10,670 nucleotides of DNA, from NCBI RefSeq assembly GCF_965662505.1, contig NZ_CBFIHX010000117.1:1-10670 (forward strand), in the 5' to 3' direction. How positions within the stretch are numbered: the first letter of the stretch is position 1; every line of letters starts with the position of its first letter. Below are positions 1 through 7,194 of the stretch, piece after piece. This stretch comes from Pseudomaricurvus sp965662505. Lineage in GTDB: Bacteria > Pseudomonadota > Gammaproteobacteria > Pseudomonadales > Cellvibrionaceae. The position numbers and the translations under genes were made by a program. The notes under the pieces were generated by a model, which was given only the letters and a program-made list of their open reading frames with translations, had not been told where the DNA came from and did no database searches.

Positions 1-1284
1 GTCTCCTGCCCTATATTTTGGCTTAACTCGTTTAATTGAACCTGACTGCTCTAAAGAGTCAATATTGTTTGATAACTCGTATTGTGTTCCCATACCTGTC
101 TCCCCAAACCAAGGAATAGCTGGGCCTGAATTAACTTCAATGGGTTGGGAAATGTCATAGGCATTGTAAGGTTTATGCTTTGTTTCTTTGGGTAAGGCTC
201 GGCTTGAAAAAGAATTTCCTTCAGGTGAGACAAAGCCCCCAAAGTCTTTAAATTCTCCAGCGTCGTTATGGAATCCACCAAACCTGTCTATTCTTGAGCC
301 GGGCGCTAGTATTTCCTTTTTGATGTACACAAATCCTCGATTTGGTGGCCATGATCCAGGTCCAAGAAGTTTTTCTAGTGCAGGCCAGTCTTGATCTTTC
401 CATAATTGATAGCCAATTGCTGCTTGGCTCGAATTTTTAAATACTCCCTTGGATCTTTGTTGAAAGCCATTCCAAGAATTTTCTTTACAAGATAGTCCAG
501 AAGGATCTACCCACCCAACCGGGTTCGGCGCATATCGGTAATTATTGGTACCACCCAACAACCCAACCGGATCCTGATGAATAAACCGTCCAACACTCGG
601 ATCGTAATACCGATGACGATTGTAGTGCAGGCCGGTTTCACTATCAAAGTATTGCCCTTGAAAGCGCAGGGGGTTGGATATGCGGGGCTTGTCGGCGAAG
701 CCGGCCAGTTGGCCGTAGGCTTTGTACTGAGCTTGCCAGACGATATCGCCATTGTCGTCGGTGATTTCCTGGGGGGTGCCCAGGTGATCCAGGTGGTAGT
801 GGTGGATCTTGTCATCTTTGATCAGGGCTAGCGGCCTGAAAGAGTTGGGCTCGAACAGGTAGTGCTGGCTTTGTACGCCTTTGGGCGTGTGGTTGGTTTC
901 TGACCAGAGTACGTCGCCGTTCCAGCAGAAGGTGGTTTTCTTTTGTTGTTTGGATTTGATGTGGGTGACGGTTTTGCCTATGCGGCGGCCGAGGGCGTCG
1001 TATTGGTAGTAGGTCTTGAAGCCGTCTTTTTCGACACTGGTGAGTTGATTCCAGCCGTTGTATTGGTAGTTGGCCGTCAGTGACTGGTTTTTGCCCCGCT
1101 TTTCCTGAATCAGGTTGCCACGTTTGTCGTAGCTGAAATGGCGGTCGCCGTGCAGACGTAGCTGGTTGCCTTGGTCGTATTGGGCTTCACCGTCGTTACT
1201 TTTAAGCAGGTTACCAGCGGGGTCGAAATCGAAGGCTTCTTTGATGGCGCCGTCTACTTGTGTCAGCTGGTCATTGCCGTCGTG
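1..1284 (-). CDS. Rhs effector, C-terminal shell, self-cleavage motif and TNT-type toxin tip (partial, continues the frame-broken gene)
   Basis: Reading the minus strand from 1284 in the frame one base on from the upstream part gives 428 codons with no stop to the window edge. The first stretch continues the Rhs shell (DGNDQLTQVDG, YDALGRRIGKT, DHLGTPQEITDDNGDIVWQ, the last typical of the Rhs core end). Then come RYYDPSVGRFIHQDPVGLLGG and PVGWVDPSGL, the PxxxxDPxGL autocleavage motif. The last about 120 residues are a TNT-like NADase domain. There is no plausible start codon at the head of this frame, so it is not an independent gene. It must be the 3' part of the gene starting at 4075, joined by one skipped base. 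The stop and the cognate immunity gene are off the left edge; the TNT domain ends close to the edge, so few codons are missing. Confidence 0.85.
22..363 (-). other. TNT-family NAD+ glycohydrolase toxin domain (protein domain within the Rhs tip)
   Basis: The tip reads, in order: GPGSWPPNRGFV, then RIDRFGG, GEFKDFGGFVSPEG, SSRALP, Y-x-x-Y-x-I-x-x-P, then AIPWFGETGMGTQYEL and SGSIKRV. This is the motif order I know from the C-terminal domain of Mycobacterium tuberculosis CpnT (TNT, DUF4237) and its relatives, which hydrolyse NAD+ in target cells. The Gln in GMGTQY should correspond to the catalytic Gln of TNT, and an Arg in RIDRFG to its essential Arg; both are present, so the domain looks intact. 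Assignment is by eye from family knowledge, not by a profile search. A neighbouring immunity protein is expected but is not in the window. Confidence 0.85.
493..522 (-). other. Rhs self-cleavage motif PVGWVDPSGL
   Basis: The ten codons read PVGWVDPSGL and fit PxxxxDPxGL, the signature at which Rhs proteins cut off their toxin tip inside the shell. A second, upstream DPVGLLGG element lies about 20 residues earlier, as usual. The motif marks the junction between conserved shell and variable tip: base composition and codon use change just after it. Confidence 0.9.
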
Positions 1285-4075
1285 GGTGTTGGCGTTTACA
1301 CAGGCGACGAGACAGGTCTTCGATTTGTGCCAGATTACCTGCGGCATTGTATTTGTAGTCCCGCTGGATTACGGAATCGTCTTTGGCTTGGCCTTTGACC
1401 CACTGTTGGATCAGCCGCCCCATGGGGTCGTAGTCAAAGTGGCTGGTGAGCGCCCCCTGAGTGCGCTGGCTCAAGCGACCGGTCTGATCATACTCGCAGC
1501 GTATAACCGGTTTGCCGTTGTGATCTACGCCGTATAACTGCCCGCCGGGGGTGTGCTGATAGCGAATGTGGTGATCGTCAGAACTGGTGGTGGTGCGCCA
1601 GCCGCGTTGGTCGTATTGATGGTTGAGACTATGGCTGCTGACGTCATCCGAGCTGTCGTTATCACAGTGTTCAGCGATCAGTCGGCCGCTGGCGTCGTAT
1701 TTATACCGAACAAACGCATCGTTGTTGTTGGCGGCGGTGAGTCGGCCCAGAGCATCGTAGTGGAACTCGGCCACGTCGCCGGAGTTGTTGCTTTTTCGCA
1801 GGAGGCGCCCAAGAGGATCGCGATTGAACTGGGTGATCACGTCCATGTCGCGATGTTCAATCAGATGGCCAGAAGGGTTGTAGCGGTACTGCTGTTGACG
1901 ACCGTCAAAACCGATTTCTTCGATCAGGCGTTCGTTGCCGTCGTATTTGAGCTGATATTGCTCGCCTTTTTCGTTGATTAGGCCAATCAGGTTGCGTTCC
2001 TGATCGTATTGATACTGGAATCGTTGACCGTTGGGGTCGATACGTTCTTCTACTTGAGAGAAGCCACCGTAGCGGTATTCGGTGGTGCGGCCACTGGTGT
2101 CAGTATGGTGCGTGACCTGGCCGGCTTGATTGTATTGCAGCTGGGTAACGTCGCCTTTGCTGTCGGTAACTTTGGTCACCCGGCCTGCGGCGTCGTATTC
2201 ATATTGGGTAGTCTGGCCAGCGGCATTTGTGACGCTGTTTACACGGCTCCAATGGTCGTATCCGTATTCGGTTTTCCGGCCGTCAGCATCGATCTCGCTG
2301 AGCAGTTCGAACTGGCTATTCCATTGCAGCTTGCGTTTGCCACCTTCGGGGTCGGTCAGGGTCTCCAGTTGTCCGCGCTCGTTGTAGTCGTAGCGCCAGG
2401 TGTTACCCATGGGGTCACGGGTTTCTGTGAGTAGCCCTTGCTGGTTGTAGCGACGCTGCCAGTGATTGCCCAAGGCATCGGTAATCAATGCAGGCAGGCC
2501 TTGAGAGTTGTAACGAATGCGGGTGCTGTGATTCAGTGGATCGGTAATGCGCGTGATATTCCCCAAACCGTCGTAGCGGTAGTAGGTGGTTTGACCGCCG
2601 GGAGAGGTCTCGCTGCAGAGGTGGCCATAGCTGTCGTAGAGGCGTTTGGTGATACCACCTTCTGGATCGACTTCTTTGACGACTTTGCCGTTTTCATCGA
2701 AATGGTATTGTCGGGTTTTGCCGTTGCCGTCGGTGGCGAAGCTGATTTTACGTTTCAATTGCCACTTAAAATGGTAATCGTAAGCGCCGTTATCAGCCCA
2801 TTGACGCTGACAGCGAGCGTCTGGTGTGTGTTGATCCCATTCAAACAGGAAGTTTACACCAGCGTGTGTAGTGCGCTGCAGGATGATGTGATTGTCGTAT
2901 TGATAATGTTCTGAAGCTCCGCTTTGATCTTCAGCCTCGATCAGATCATTCTGATCGTTGTAGACGTAGCGGGCGAGCAGGGTATCAACGTCCTGATTGC
3001 CATGAGCGCTGTGAATCTCGGTAATATGTCCTTGATCATCGTGGCGAAACTCCAGAGTTCTGCCCCAAGAGGTGATCAGCTTGTTGGGCTTTCCTTTCAG
3101 ATAATCAATGTTGATGCTGTTGTTAAAATCGTCACGCAGTTCAGCCAGCGGTAAGTGTTGGCTGATACCGTCTGCCCGGAAGGTGCGGAGGGGGGCACTT
3201 TTGATGAAGACCTGATAAGTGTGCTCGCTTTGACGATGCAAGGTCATTTTTTCGCTGCGGTTGCGGCGACTGTGCCCAATGACAGGTTGTACAAAGCGGA
3301 CGACGCGACCTTCCAGTGTGTGGTAATAGACAAAACCGTTATCGATGGTCAGACGTTCACACAGTGGATGGGTCCAGCCGTGACCAAGCCCGAAGTTTTC
3401 CGGGTTACTGGTGCGATAAGTACGTTCCCATTGGAAAGGAATGGGACCAGGGAGGGTAAAGTCGGTCAGAGGAAGGAGTTCCTCGCCAGAGACCATGCTG
3501 ACAGGGTCACCCTCACAGGGGGTATCTTTGGTGGCGTTTTTGTCGCTGGCTTTATTGTCAGCCTTGCTACCGCTGCTGTTATTTGCAGAGGAGGCCTTCT
3601 TGGGTGGGGCTGTTTTCTTGTTAGAAACACCGCCATTGGAAGAGGTAACAGATACAGTGTCGACATTAGCAGCGCCGCCAAAGCTATTGTTTGCTTTGCC
3701 CGTGTTGGCTTGAGCCTGGACGACTCCGATTTCAGGTACCTGTTCGGTTTCTTCCGCCTTGGCGCTCAGACTTTTGGGGAGCGGTTGATCAGAAGAAAAC
3801 TTAAAGACACGGTAATCACCTTGCAAGATTAACGTTTCAACAGTGTTGTGATGGGTCTTGCTGAGTGCGTTTGTCAGGTTTTTTTTACCCTCATCCGACA
3901 GGCGAGAGAAAAAGATGGAGTACTCACCTTTTGTCCGAAATTGTTCAGCGTGAACATTTTGGGGTAAATCTGCAGGGGGTTGGGTGCTTACGAGGTAACG
4001 ATTCCCCTGAGTATCATCAATGACTAAAGGGGTTCTGGCGTTCAGTGTCTGACCATCCATTGTCTGACTATCCAT
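1271..4075 (-). CDS. Rhs effector protein, N-terminal and main shell part (frame broken near its 3' end)
   Basis: This 934-codon frame encodes most of a T6SS-associated Rhs (YD-repeat) protein, which folds into a hollow shell around a C-terminal toxin. Residues about 1-110 are a leader with no visible PAAR or membrane segment. Residues about 110-186 form a Ser/Ala/Lys/Asn-rich low-complexity linker. A DUF6531-like entry follows (GDPVSMVSGEE, then LPGPIPFQWERTYRTSN). From about 340 onward there are many YD repeats such as YDSYGHL, YDAAGRVTKV and YDALGRLTAA. The last 4 residues (PRRQ) do not look like Rhs, and homologous sequence resumes in the next frame, so the true protein should be about 1360 residues. 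The gene lies 59 bp downstream of the PP2C gene on the same strand, probably one transcript. ATG at 4075 is chosen; a second in-frame ATG lies 5 codons later, and ribosome-binding signals are weak for both. Either a real frameshift mutation or a sequencing error explains the break. Confidence 0.9.
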   Translation of the reverse strand: MDSQTMDGQTLNARTPLVIDDTQGNRYLVSTQPPADLPQNVHAEQFRTKGEYSIFFSRLSDEGKKNLTNALSKTHHNTVETLILQGDYRVFKFSSDQPLPKSLSAKAEETEQVPEIGVVQAQANTGKANNSFGGAANVDTVSVTSSNGGVSNKKTAPPKKASSANNSSGSKADNKASDKNATKDTPCEGDPVSMVSGEELLPLTDFTLPGPIPFQWERTYRTSNPENFGLGHGWTHPLCERLTIDNGFVYYHTLEGRVVRFVQPVIGHSRRNRSEKMTLHRQSEHTYQVFIKSAPLRTFRADGISQHLPLAELRDDFNNSINIDYLKGKPNKLITSWGRTLEFRHDDQGHITEIHSAHGNQDVDTLLARYVYNDQNDLIEAEDQSGASEHYQYDNHIILQRTTHAGVNFLFEWDQHTPDARCQRQWADNGAYDYHFKWQLKRKISFATDGNGKTRQYHFDENGKVVKEVDPEGGITKRLYDSYGHLCSETSPGGQTTYYRYDGLGNITRITDPLNHSTRIRYNSQGLPALITDALGNHWQRRYNQQGLLTETRDPMGNTWRYDYNERGQLETLTDPEGGKRKLQWNSQFELLSEIDADGRKTEYGYDHWSRVNSVTNAAGQTTQYEYDAAGRVTKVTDSKGDVTQLQYNQAGQVTHHTDTSGRTTEYRYGGFSQVEERIDPNGQRFQYQYDQERNLIGLINEKGEQYQLKYDGNERLIEEIGFDGRQQQYRYNPSGHLIEHRDMDVITQFNRDPLGRLLRKSNNSGDVAEFHYDALGRLTAANNNDAFVRYKYDASGRLIAEHCDNDSSDDVSSHSLNHQYDQRGWRTTTSSDDHHIRYQHTPGGQLYGVDHNGKPVIRCEYDQTGRLSQRTQGALTSHFDYDPMGRLIQQWVKGQAKDDSVIQRDYKYNAAGNLAQIEDLSRRLCKRQHPRRQ
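1284..1286 (-). other. Frameshift site in the Rhs gene
   Basis: The plus strand has GGG here (CCC in the gene). Dropping one C joins CKRQH to HDGNDQLTQVDG. In that join the spacing from the SR pair to the YD-like position and the following D-Q-L is exactly that of a normal Rhs repeat (SRxxxxxxxxDxxDxL). No other single change tried restores both spacing and frame as well. The tract is too short to be an obvious slippery or phase-variation site. Confidence 0.75.
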
Positions 4076-4134
4076 TTTCGAAGTTGCCTTACGTCGCGGT
4101 TTTGCTAATAGGTTAAAAGCTGAGTTGAAAGTGT

Positions 4135-5019
4135 TTATTGAGCCTGCTTTCTGATGGTGACATCCTCTCCATCTGGCCCAGAAGGTGGCGTAAACTGCAT
4201 TGCAGGTGCATCGATGGTTTCGCCGGATGCAGGGTTAGCTGTGTATTCAATAATTCCGACACTGATATTGTCCTTTCCGCCAAGTAGATTGGCGTCGTCA
4301 ATCAGTCGATAACAGCACTCGAGAGCAGGGCGGTGGGTGGACAACACGTAATCCAGCTGCCCATTATCCAGATATTCTGTCAGACCATCACTGCACAGCA
4401 TCATCAGGCAGCTATGAGTCAGTTGAAAATTATTAATAGTTGGATCAACAGAAGACGTTACACCCAGTGCTTTCGTGATTTGGTTGCGAATTTCACTGGC
4501 TCTGGCCTGGTCTTCATTAAGGTTGCCGCTGTCGATCATTTCCTGGACAAGGCTGTGATCTTTGGTTAGCTGTACGAAACCCTGTTTATCCCACAGGTAA
4601 ACACGGGAATCACCCAGGTGGGCGATGGTTACCTGGCTTTCCCAGATGACGGCCATAGCTACTGTAGTACCCATGTGCCCAAGTTGTGGGTTAGCTTCTT
4701 TCTCTTCAAGAATTTCCTGGTTGGCGTTGTTGACGGCTTCAATTAATGCCGACTGAATCATCAGTTCCTGCTGCTGAGGTGTGCACGACTGAAACGTGGG
4801 ACTGATTAACAGTTCAAGATGTCGGCCAATGCTGTTAACTGCAATCGTGCTGGCTCTGGCGCCACCGGTATAGCCGCCCATACCATCAGCAACGACAACA
4901 TAACCAAAGGGCAGGGTCGGATGACTGTACCAACGGATGTTGTCTTCGTTCTCATTGCGAACCTGGCCGATATCTGTGCGGCCGTTGATGGCAATACGTG
5001 GAGGTAATTTTGAAGGCAT
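4135..5019 (-). CDS. PP2C-family Ser/Thr protein phosphatase, T6SS-associated (PppA/Stp1 type)
   Basis: The 294-residue protein is a metal-dependent PP2C phosphatase. Visible motifs: DIGxVRxxNED (residues 16-26), VADGMGGYTGG (43-53), MGTT (116-119), HLGDSRVYLW (134-143), LTKDHSLVQEMIDSG (151-165), CSDGLTEYL (209-217) and KDNISVGII (249-257). The metal-binding Asp residues D26, D45, D211 and D250 are all present, so it should be active. Length is slightly above the usual about 240-260 because of a 36-residue tail ending in DVTIRKQAQ. There is no signal peptide or membrane segment, so it is cytoplasmic. In T6SS clusters such enzymes (PppA) oppose a PpkA-type kinase acting on Fha-type proteins; no kinase is in this window, so that role is inferred. 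The gene is followed after 59 bp by the Rhs gene, suggesting co-transcription. Confidence 0.92.
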   Translation of the reverse strand: MPSKLPPRIAINGRTDIGQVRNENEDNIRWYSHPTLPFGYVVVADGMGGYTGGARASTIAVNSIGRHLELLISPTFQSCTPQQQELMIQSALIEAVNNANQEILEEKEANPQLGHMGTTVAMAVIWESQVTIAHLGDSRVYLWDKQGFVQLTKDHSLVQEMIDSGNLNEDQARASEIRNQITKALGVTSSVDPTINNFQLTHSCLMMLCSDGLTEYLDNGQLDYVLSTHRPALECCYRLIDDANLLGGKDNISVGIIEYTANPASGETIDAPAMQFTPPSGPDGEDVTIRKQAQ

Positions 5020-5346
5020 TTCACAAGTCCGTTTTGCTGGGGCTAATCCTTGAGAGGCGATTTCTTTCTAAAATTCGCTCTAACTATACGCCTGAATTCA
5101 TCAGGGAGCCGATTCTAACGTAGAAGCTCAAAGCGGTTGAAGCCCTTTTTATTCAAATTGCGAGATTTAATCCGTTTCTTGGTTGAACCGTGATCGAGTG
5201 TGACTTGCCTCTCATTTTTTATTTGGACGAACTAATACTAAAGTGCCAATTAACATCAATTGATAATGTCATCAGTTTTTTGCATAATGCTGCGGCACAA
5301 TAGAGCATGAACTCAGGGAAAGAACTGTAAGGATTACACTACGCTC
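5020..5346. promoter_or_regulatory. Divergent intergenic region between the phosphatase gene and the transposase gene
   Basis: This 327-bp AT-rich stretch must hold the promoters for the minus-strand phosphatase-Rhs unit and the plus-strand transposase. A good plus-strand sigma-70 candidate is visible (listed separately). On the minus strand only weak matches are seen, for example TTCAAC, 18 bp, TAGAAT reading down from about 5140. A short inverted repeat, CCTGA-5-TCAGG, sits at 5091-5105. No sigma-54 element was recognised. Confidence 0.5.
5260..5288 (+). promoter_or_regulatory. Candidate sigma-70 promoter for the transposase-like gene
   Basis: TTGATA at 5260-5265, a 17-bp spacer and CATAAT at 5283-5288. 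The two hexamers match TTGACA and TATAAT at four and five positions. Expected transcription start is near 5295, giving a leader of about 50 nt before the ATG at 5347. AAGGA lies in that leader, about 14 bases before the start codon. Confidence 0.5.
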
Positions 5347-6060
5347 ATGGCCAGGCTTCCGCGCTTTAATATTGTCGATATCCCTCAGCACATTGTTCAG
5401 GTTGGCCATAATAACCTGAACTGTTTCTTCGATGATGAAGATTACGAATTCTATCTCCACAGTTTGAAACTGGCAGCTGATCAGTATCAGGTAGACGTGC
5501 ATGCGTATGTACTTCTACCTGGCTCGATTCAAATTGTGGCGACCCCCCGAGTGCCGCAGGCCATTTCTTCCATGATGCAATCGTTGGGGCGGCGTTACGT
5601 TCAATATGCCAATCACCGTTACAAACGTTCCGGAACGCTCTGGGGGGGGCGTTATAAATCCAGTCTGATTGATTCCGAAGCCTATCTCCTTAGCTGTTGT
5701 CGCTATGTTGAGTTGAAACCTATGTTTCAAAATCTGGTGGAAGAGCCAAAAGATTATTTATGGTCCAGTTTTCGACACAATACGGGTATCAAGCAAGATC
5801 ACCTTCTTAAGGATCATAAGGTCTATAAAGGATTAGGTGACTCGAGAAAAGAGCGGGCTATCGAATATAGCCGATTGTTTCGTTACGACTTTGACAAGCG
5901 TCTACTTAACTACATTGCGGAGACAATAAAGTTGGGGCAGGTTCTCGGTGGAGATGCTTTTAAAGATCGTATTGAAAAAATTGCAGATAGACCTGTCAGG
6001 CCTATGAAAAGAGGTCGGCCGAAATCGATTAATAAAGATAAAGACAAAGTTGATGCTTAG
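5347..6060 (+). CDS. REP-associated tyrosine transposase-like protein (Y1/RAYT family), HUH motif lost
   Basis: The 237-residue protein matches the Y1_Tnp/RAYT family along its length: MARLPRF at the start, FFDDEDYEFYL (27-37), HAYVLLP (52-58), MMQSLGRRYVQYANHRY (76-92), SGTLWGGRYKSSLIDSEAYLL (95-115), YVELKP (120-125) and LWSSFRHN. In active members HAYVLM is followed by a His-hydrophobic-His metal site (usually NHVHLL). Here the segment is PGSIQIVA, so both His are gone (Ser60, Gln62). The usual QRGNNR near the start is QVGHNN. The probable catalytic Tyr region (Y113 of EAYLL) remains. The protein should therefore not be a working single-strand nuclease, although the frame is intact. The tail is basic with KRGRPKS, an AT-hook-like stretch seen in relatives. 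Eight consecutive G lie inside the WGGR codons (5642-5649). It may be a decayed transposase or one reused as a DNA-binding protein; its place between phosphatase and hcp genes fits either. Confidence 0.85.
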   Translation: MARLPRFNIVDIPQHIVQVGHNNLNCFFDDEDYEFYLHSLKLAADQYQVDVHAYVLLPGSIQIVATPRVPQAISSMMQSLGRRYVQYANHRYKRSGTLWGGRYKSSLIDSEAYLLSCCRYVELKPMFQNLVEEPKDYLWSSFRHNTGIKQDHLLKDHKVYKGLGDSRKERAIEYSRLFRYDFDKRLLNYIAETIKLGQVLGGDAFKDRIEKIADRPVRPMKRGRPKSINKDKDKVDA

Positions 6061-6240
6061 GTATTAAGTTGTATTTGGTTTTCTGATTTTTTTGTCGTGT
6101 TTTCTTGTTGGTTTTTGAATTGTTTAAGCTGCCCGCCATTCTAGCCTTTATTTTATTTTATATTTTTTTAGGTTTTCTAGTTAGTCAATGATGCCTTTTT
6201 GTGTTTTATTGAAAAATATATTTTGTAATCTTGTTTGAGA

Positions 6241-6261
6241 AAATGGTGTCAGAGTCGATTT
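6241..6261 (+). repeat. Direct repeat copy 1 (AAATGGTGTCAGAGT...)
   Basis: A 21-bp sequence beginning AAATGGTGTCAGAGT and continuing CGATTT. It recurs 132 bp downstream with a single C-to-G change. From memory, AAATGG(G/T)GTCAGAGTCGA-like sequences often occur beside REP-type transposase genes in gammaproteobacteria. The pair may therefore be remnants of elements mobilised by the neighbouring transposase family. Confidence 0.7.
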
Positions 6262-6372
6262 TAGTGGCAGGGGCTTACACTCCCTATCGATTACGCTGTA
6301 GAACTTATGTTTAAAGGTTTTACCGAGAAAGCCCCGTTCTGAAAAATACTTAATGATTTTGGGGTTTTGGTT

Positions 6373-6393
6373 AAATGGTGTCAGAGTGGATTT
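6373..6393 (+). repeat. Direct repeat copy 2 (AAATGGTGTCAGAGT...)
   Basis: This matches copy 1 at 20 of 21 positions (AAATGGTGTCAGAGT, then GGATTT). Both copies have the same orientation and lie between the transposase-like gene and hcp. The 111 bp between them contains no gene. Confidence 0.7.
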
Positions 6394-6600
6394 AAAAGTT
6401 GATTTTTAGGGTTTTGAATTAAAAAAATATTTGTTTAAATTCAATCCGCTCCTCAAGTGAGCACGCAGCCAAATCTAAGGTTTACTTATTTAAATGCACA
6501 GTGTTTTTGAATGCCGCGTTTTTGAATGTTGAGTGAATTGGATTGGTAAGAGACGAAATATTTAATTAATTTTGTTAATTGTAAGTCAAACCAAATAGAA

Positions 6601-6606
6601 AGAGGA
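6601..6606 (+). promoter_or_regulatory. Ribosome binding site of hcp
   Basis: AGAGGA, 8 bases before the ATG at 6615, is the best Shine-Dalgarno match in the window. It fits a protein needed in large amounts. Confidence 0.75.
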
Positions 6607-6614
6607 TTTCATTA

Positions 6615-7103
6615 ATGGCTATCTACATGAATTTTAATGCTTTGGCTACCAAAGGTAACGTAACGGCTCAAGGCTATGAAGACTGGATCGAGGTAGAGTC
6701 CTTTAACTTTGGTGTAGGTCGTGGCATTACCATGGAAGCTGGTGCTATGTCTAACCGTGAAGCTACCCGCCCAAGCCTGAGCGAAGTAAGCTTCACTAAA
6801 CCACTGGACTCTTCATCTGGCGGTTTATTCAAAGCTTCTGTCACTGGTGACGAAGGTGTTGTTGTTGAAATTCACGTTGTACAAACTGGCGCCAACTCTG
6901 TTGAGAAGTACGCTGTTTACAAGTTGGAAGACTCCATCATCTCCAGCTACTCTGTGAATGCTTCTGCAGGTGGTCCACCACAAGAAGCTATCTCTATCAG
7001 CTTTGCCAAGATCGAAGCCGATCTGACTCATGCTGATAAAACCAACAAGAACACTGCTAACATGCGTGTTGGTTACGACCTTACTACAGCAACTCCGCTG
7101 TAA
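6615..7103 (+). CDS. hcp: Hcp, T6SS inner-tube protein
   Basis: The 162-residue protein is an Hcp-family tube subunit. Hcp hexamers stack into the tube that is expelled with the VgrG/PAAR tip and appear in culture medium when the T6SS fires. Visible hallmarks: MAIYMNF start, an E-x-W-I-E-V-E-S-F-type segment (about 22-31), a glycine-rich loop, SEVSFTKPLDSSSGGLF (56-72), VEIHVVQTG and the late ISISFAKIE. Length is normal for the family and there is no C-terminal effector extension. Codon use favours GGT, GCT, CGT and AAC, typical of a highly expressed gene. It ends in tandem TAA stops and is followed by a strong terminator, so it is at least partly transcribed alone, ahead of vgrG. Confidence 0.95.
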   Translation: MAIYMNFNALATKGNVTAQGYEDWIEVESFNFGVGRGITMEAGAMSNREATRPSLSEVSFTKPLDSSSGGLFKASVTGDEGVVVEIHVVQTGANSVEKYAVYKLEDSIISSYSVNASAGGPPQEAISISFAKIEADLTHADKTNKNTANMRVGYDLTTATPL

Positions 7104-7120
7104 TAACGGCCTGTTATCCG

Positions 7121-7158
7121 AAAGCCGGGCTCCGCTATACAGCGGATGTCCGGCTTTT
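7121..7158 (+). terminator. Rho-independent terminator after hcp
   Basis: Two stacked stems, AAAGCCGG with CCGGCTTT outside and TCCGCT with AGCGGA inside, close a four-base loop (ATAC). The 3' arm runs into a T tract. It begins 18 bp after the hcp stop and probably sets a high hcp to vgrG transcript ratio. Confidence 0.88.
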
Positions 7159-7164
7159 TGGTGA

Positions 7165-7194
7165 TTGTACAGTTTGTCTTTCACTGGATATAAG
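7165..7194 (+). promoter_or_regulatory. Weak candidate promoter upstream of vgrG
   Basis: TTGTAC, 18 bp, TATAAG lies just after the hcp terminator and about 195 bp before the vgrG start. The -10 is good but the -35 is poor. A promoter somewhere in 7160-7389 is likely because of the terminator; this exact site is only a suggestion. Confidence 0.25.

Larger units (their letters stand above)
6061..6614. other. AT-rich intergenic region between the transposase-like gene and hcp
   Basis: This 554-bp gap has no credible gene. It is T-rich near its left end and carries two copies of a 21-bp direct repeat (listed separately). The hcp promoter must lie in its right part, but several AT-rich hexamers compete around 6530-6590 and none stands out. 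No clear terminator hairpin was found after the transposase-like gene. Confidence 0.6.

Noticed and set aside
51..281. 76-codon minus-strand open frame near the left edge
   Set aside because: It overlaps the TNT domain in another frame, needs a TTG start and shows no motif; the TNT frame explains the region.
507..815. 102-codon minus-strand open frame
   Set aside because: It is a shifted reading of the Rhs core end; the correct frame gives DHLGTPQEI and RYYDPSVGRF.
1553..2914. Several plus-strand open frames of 140-160 codons
   Set aside because: They are mirror frames of the YD repeats; their valine- and alanine-rich translations are the reverse complement of the repeat codons.
3155..3832. 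225-codon plus-strand open frame
   Set aside because: It lies antisense to the Rhs linker and entry region, has no family resemblance or ribosome binding site, and follows from the codon pattern of the real gene.
6500..6614. Sigma-54 promoter before hcp
   Set aside because: T6SS hcp genes are sometimes sigma-54 dependent, but no GG-N10-GC element with good flanks was found by eye here or before vgrG.
5020..6614. A complete insertion sequence bounded by inverted repeats
   Set aside because: RAYT-type elements lack classical terminal inverted repeats; no matching ends or target duplications were found around the transposase-like gene.
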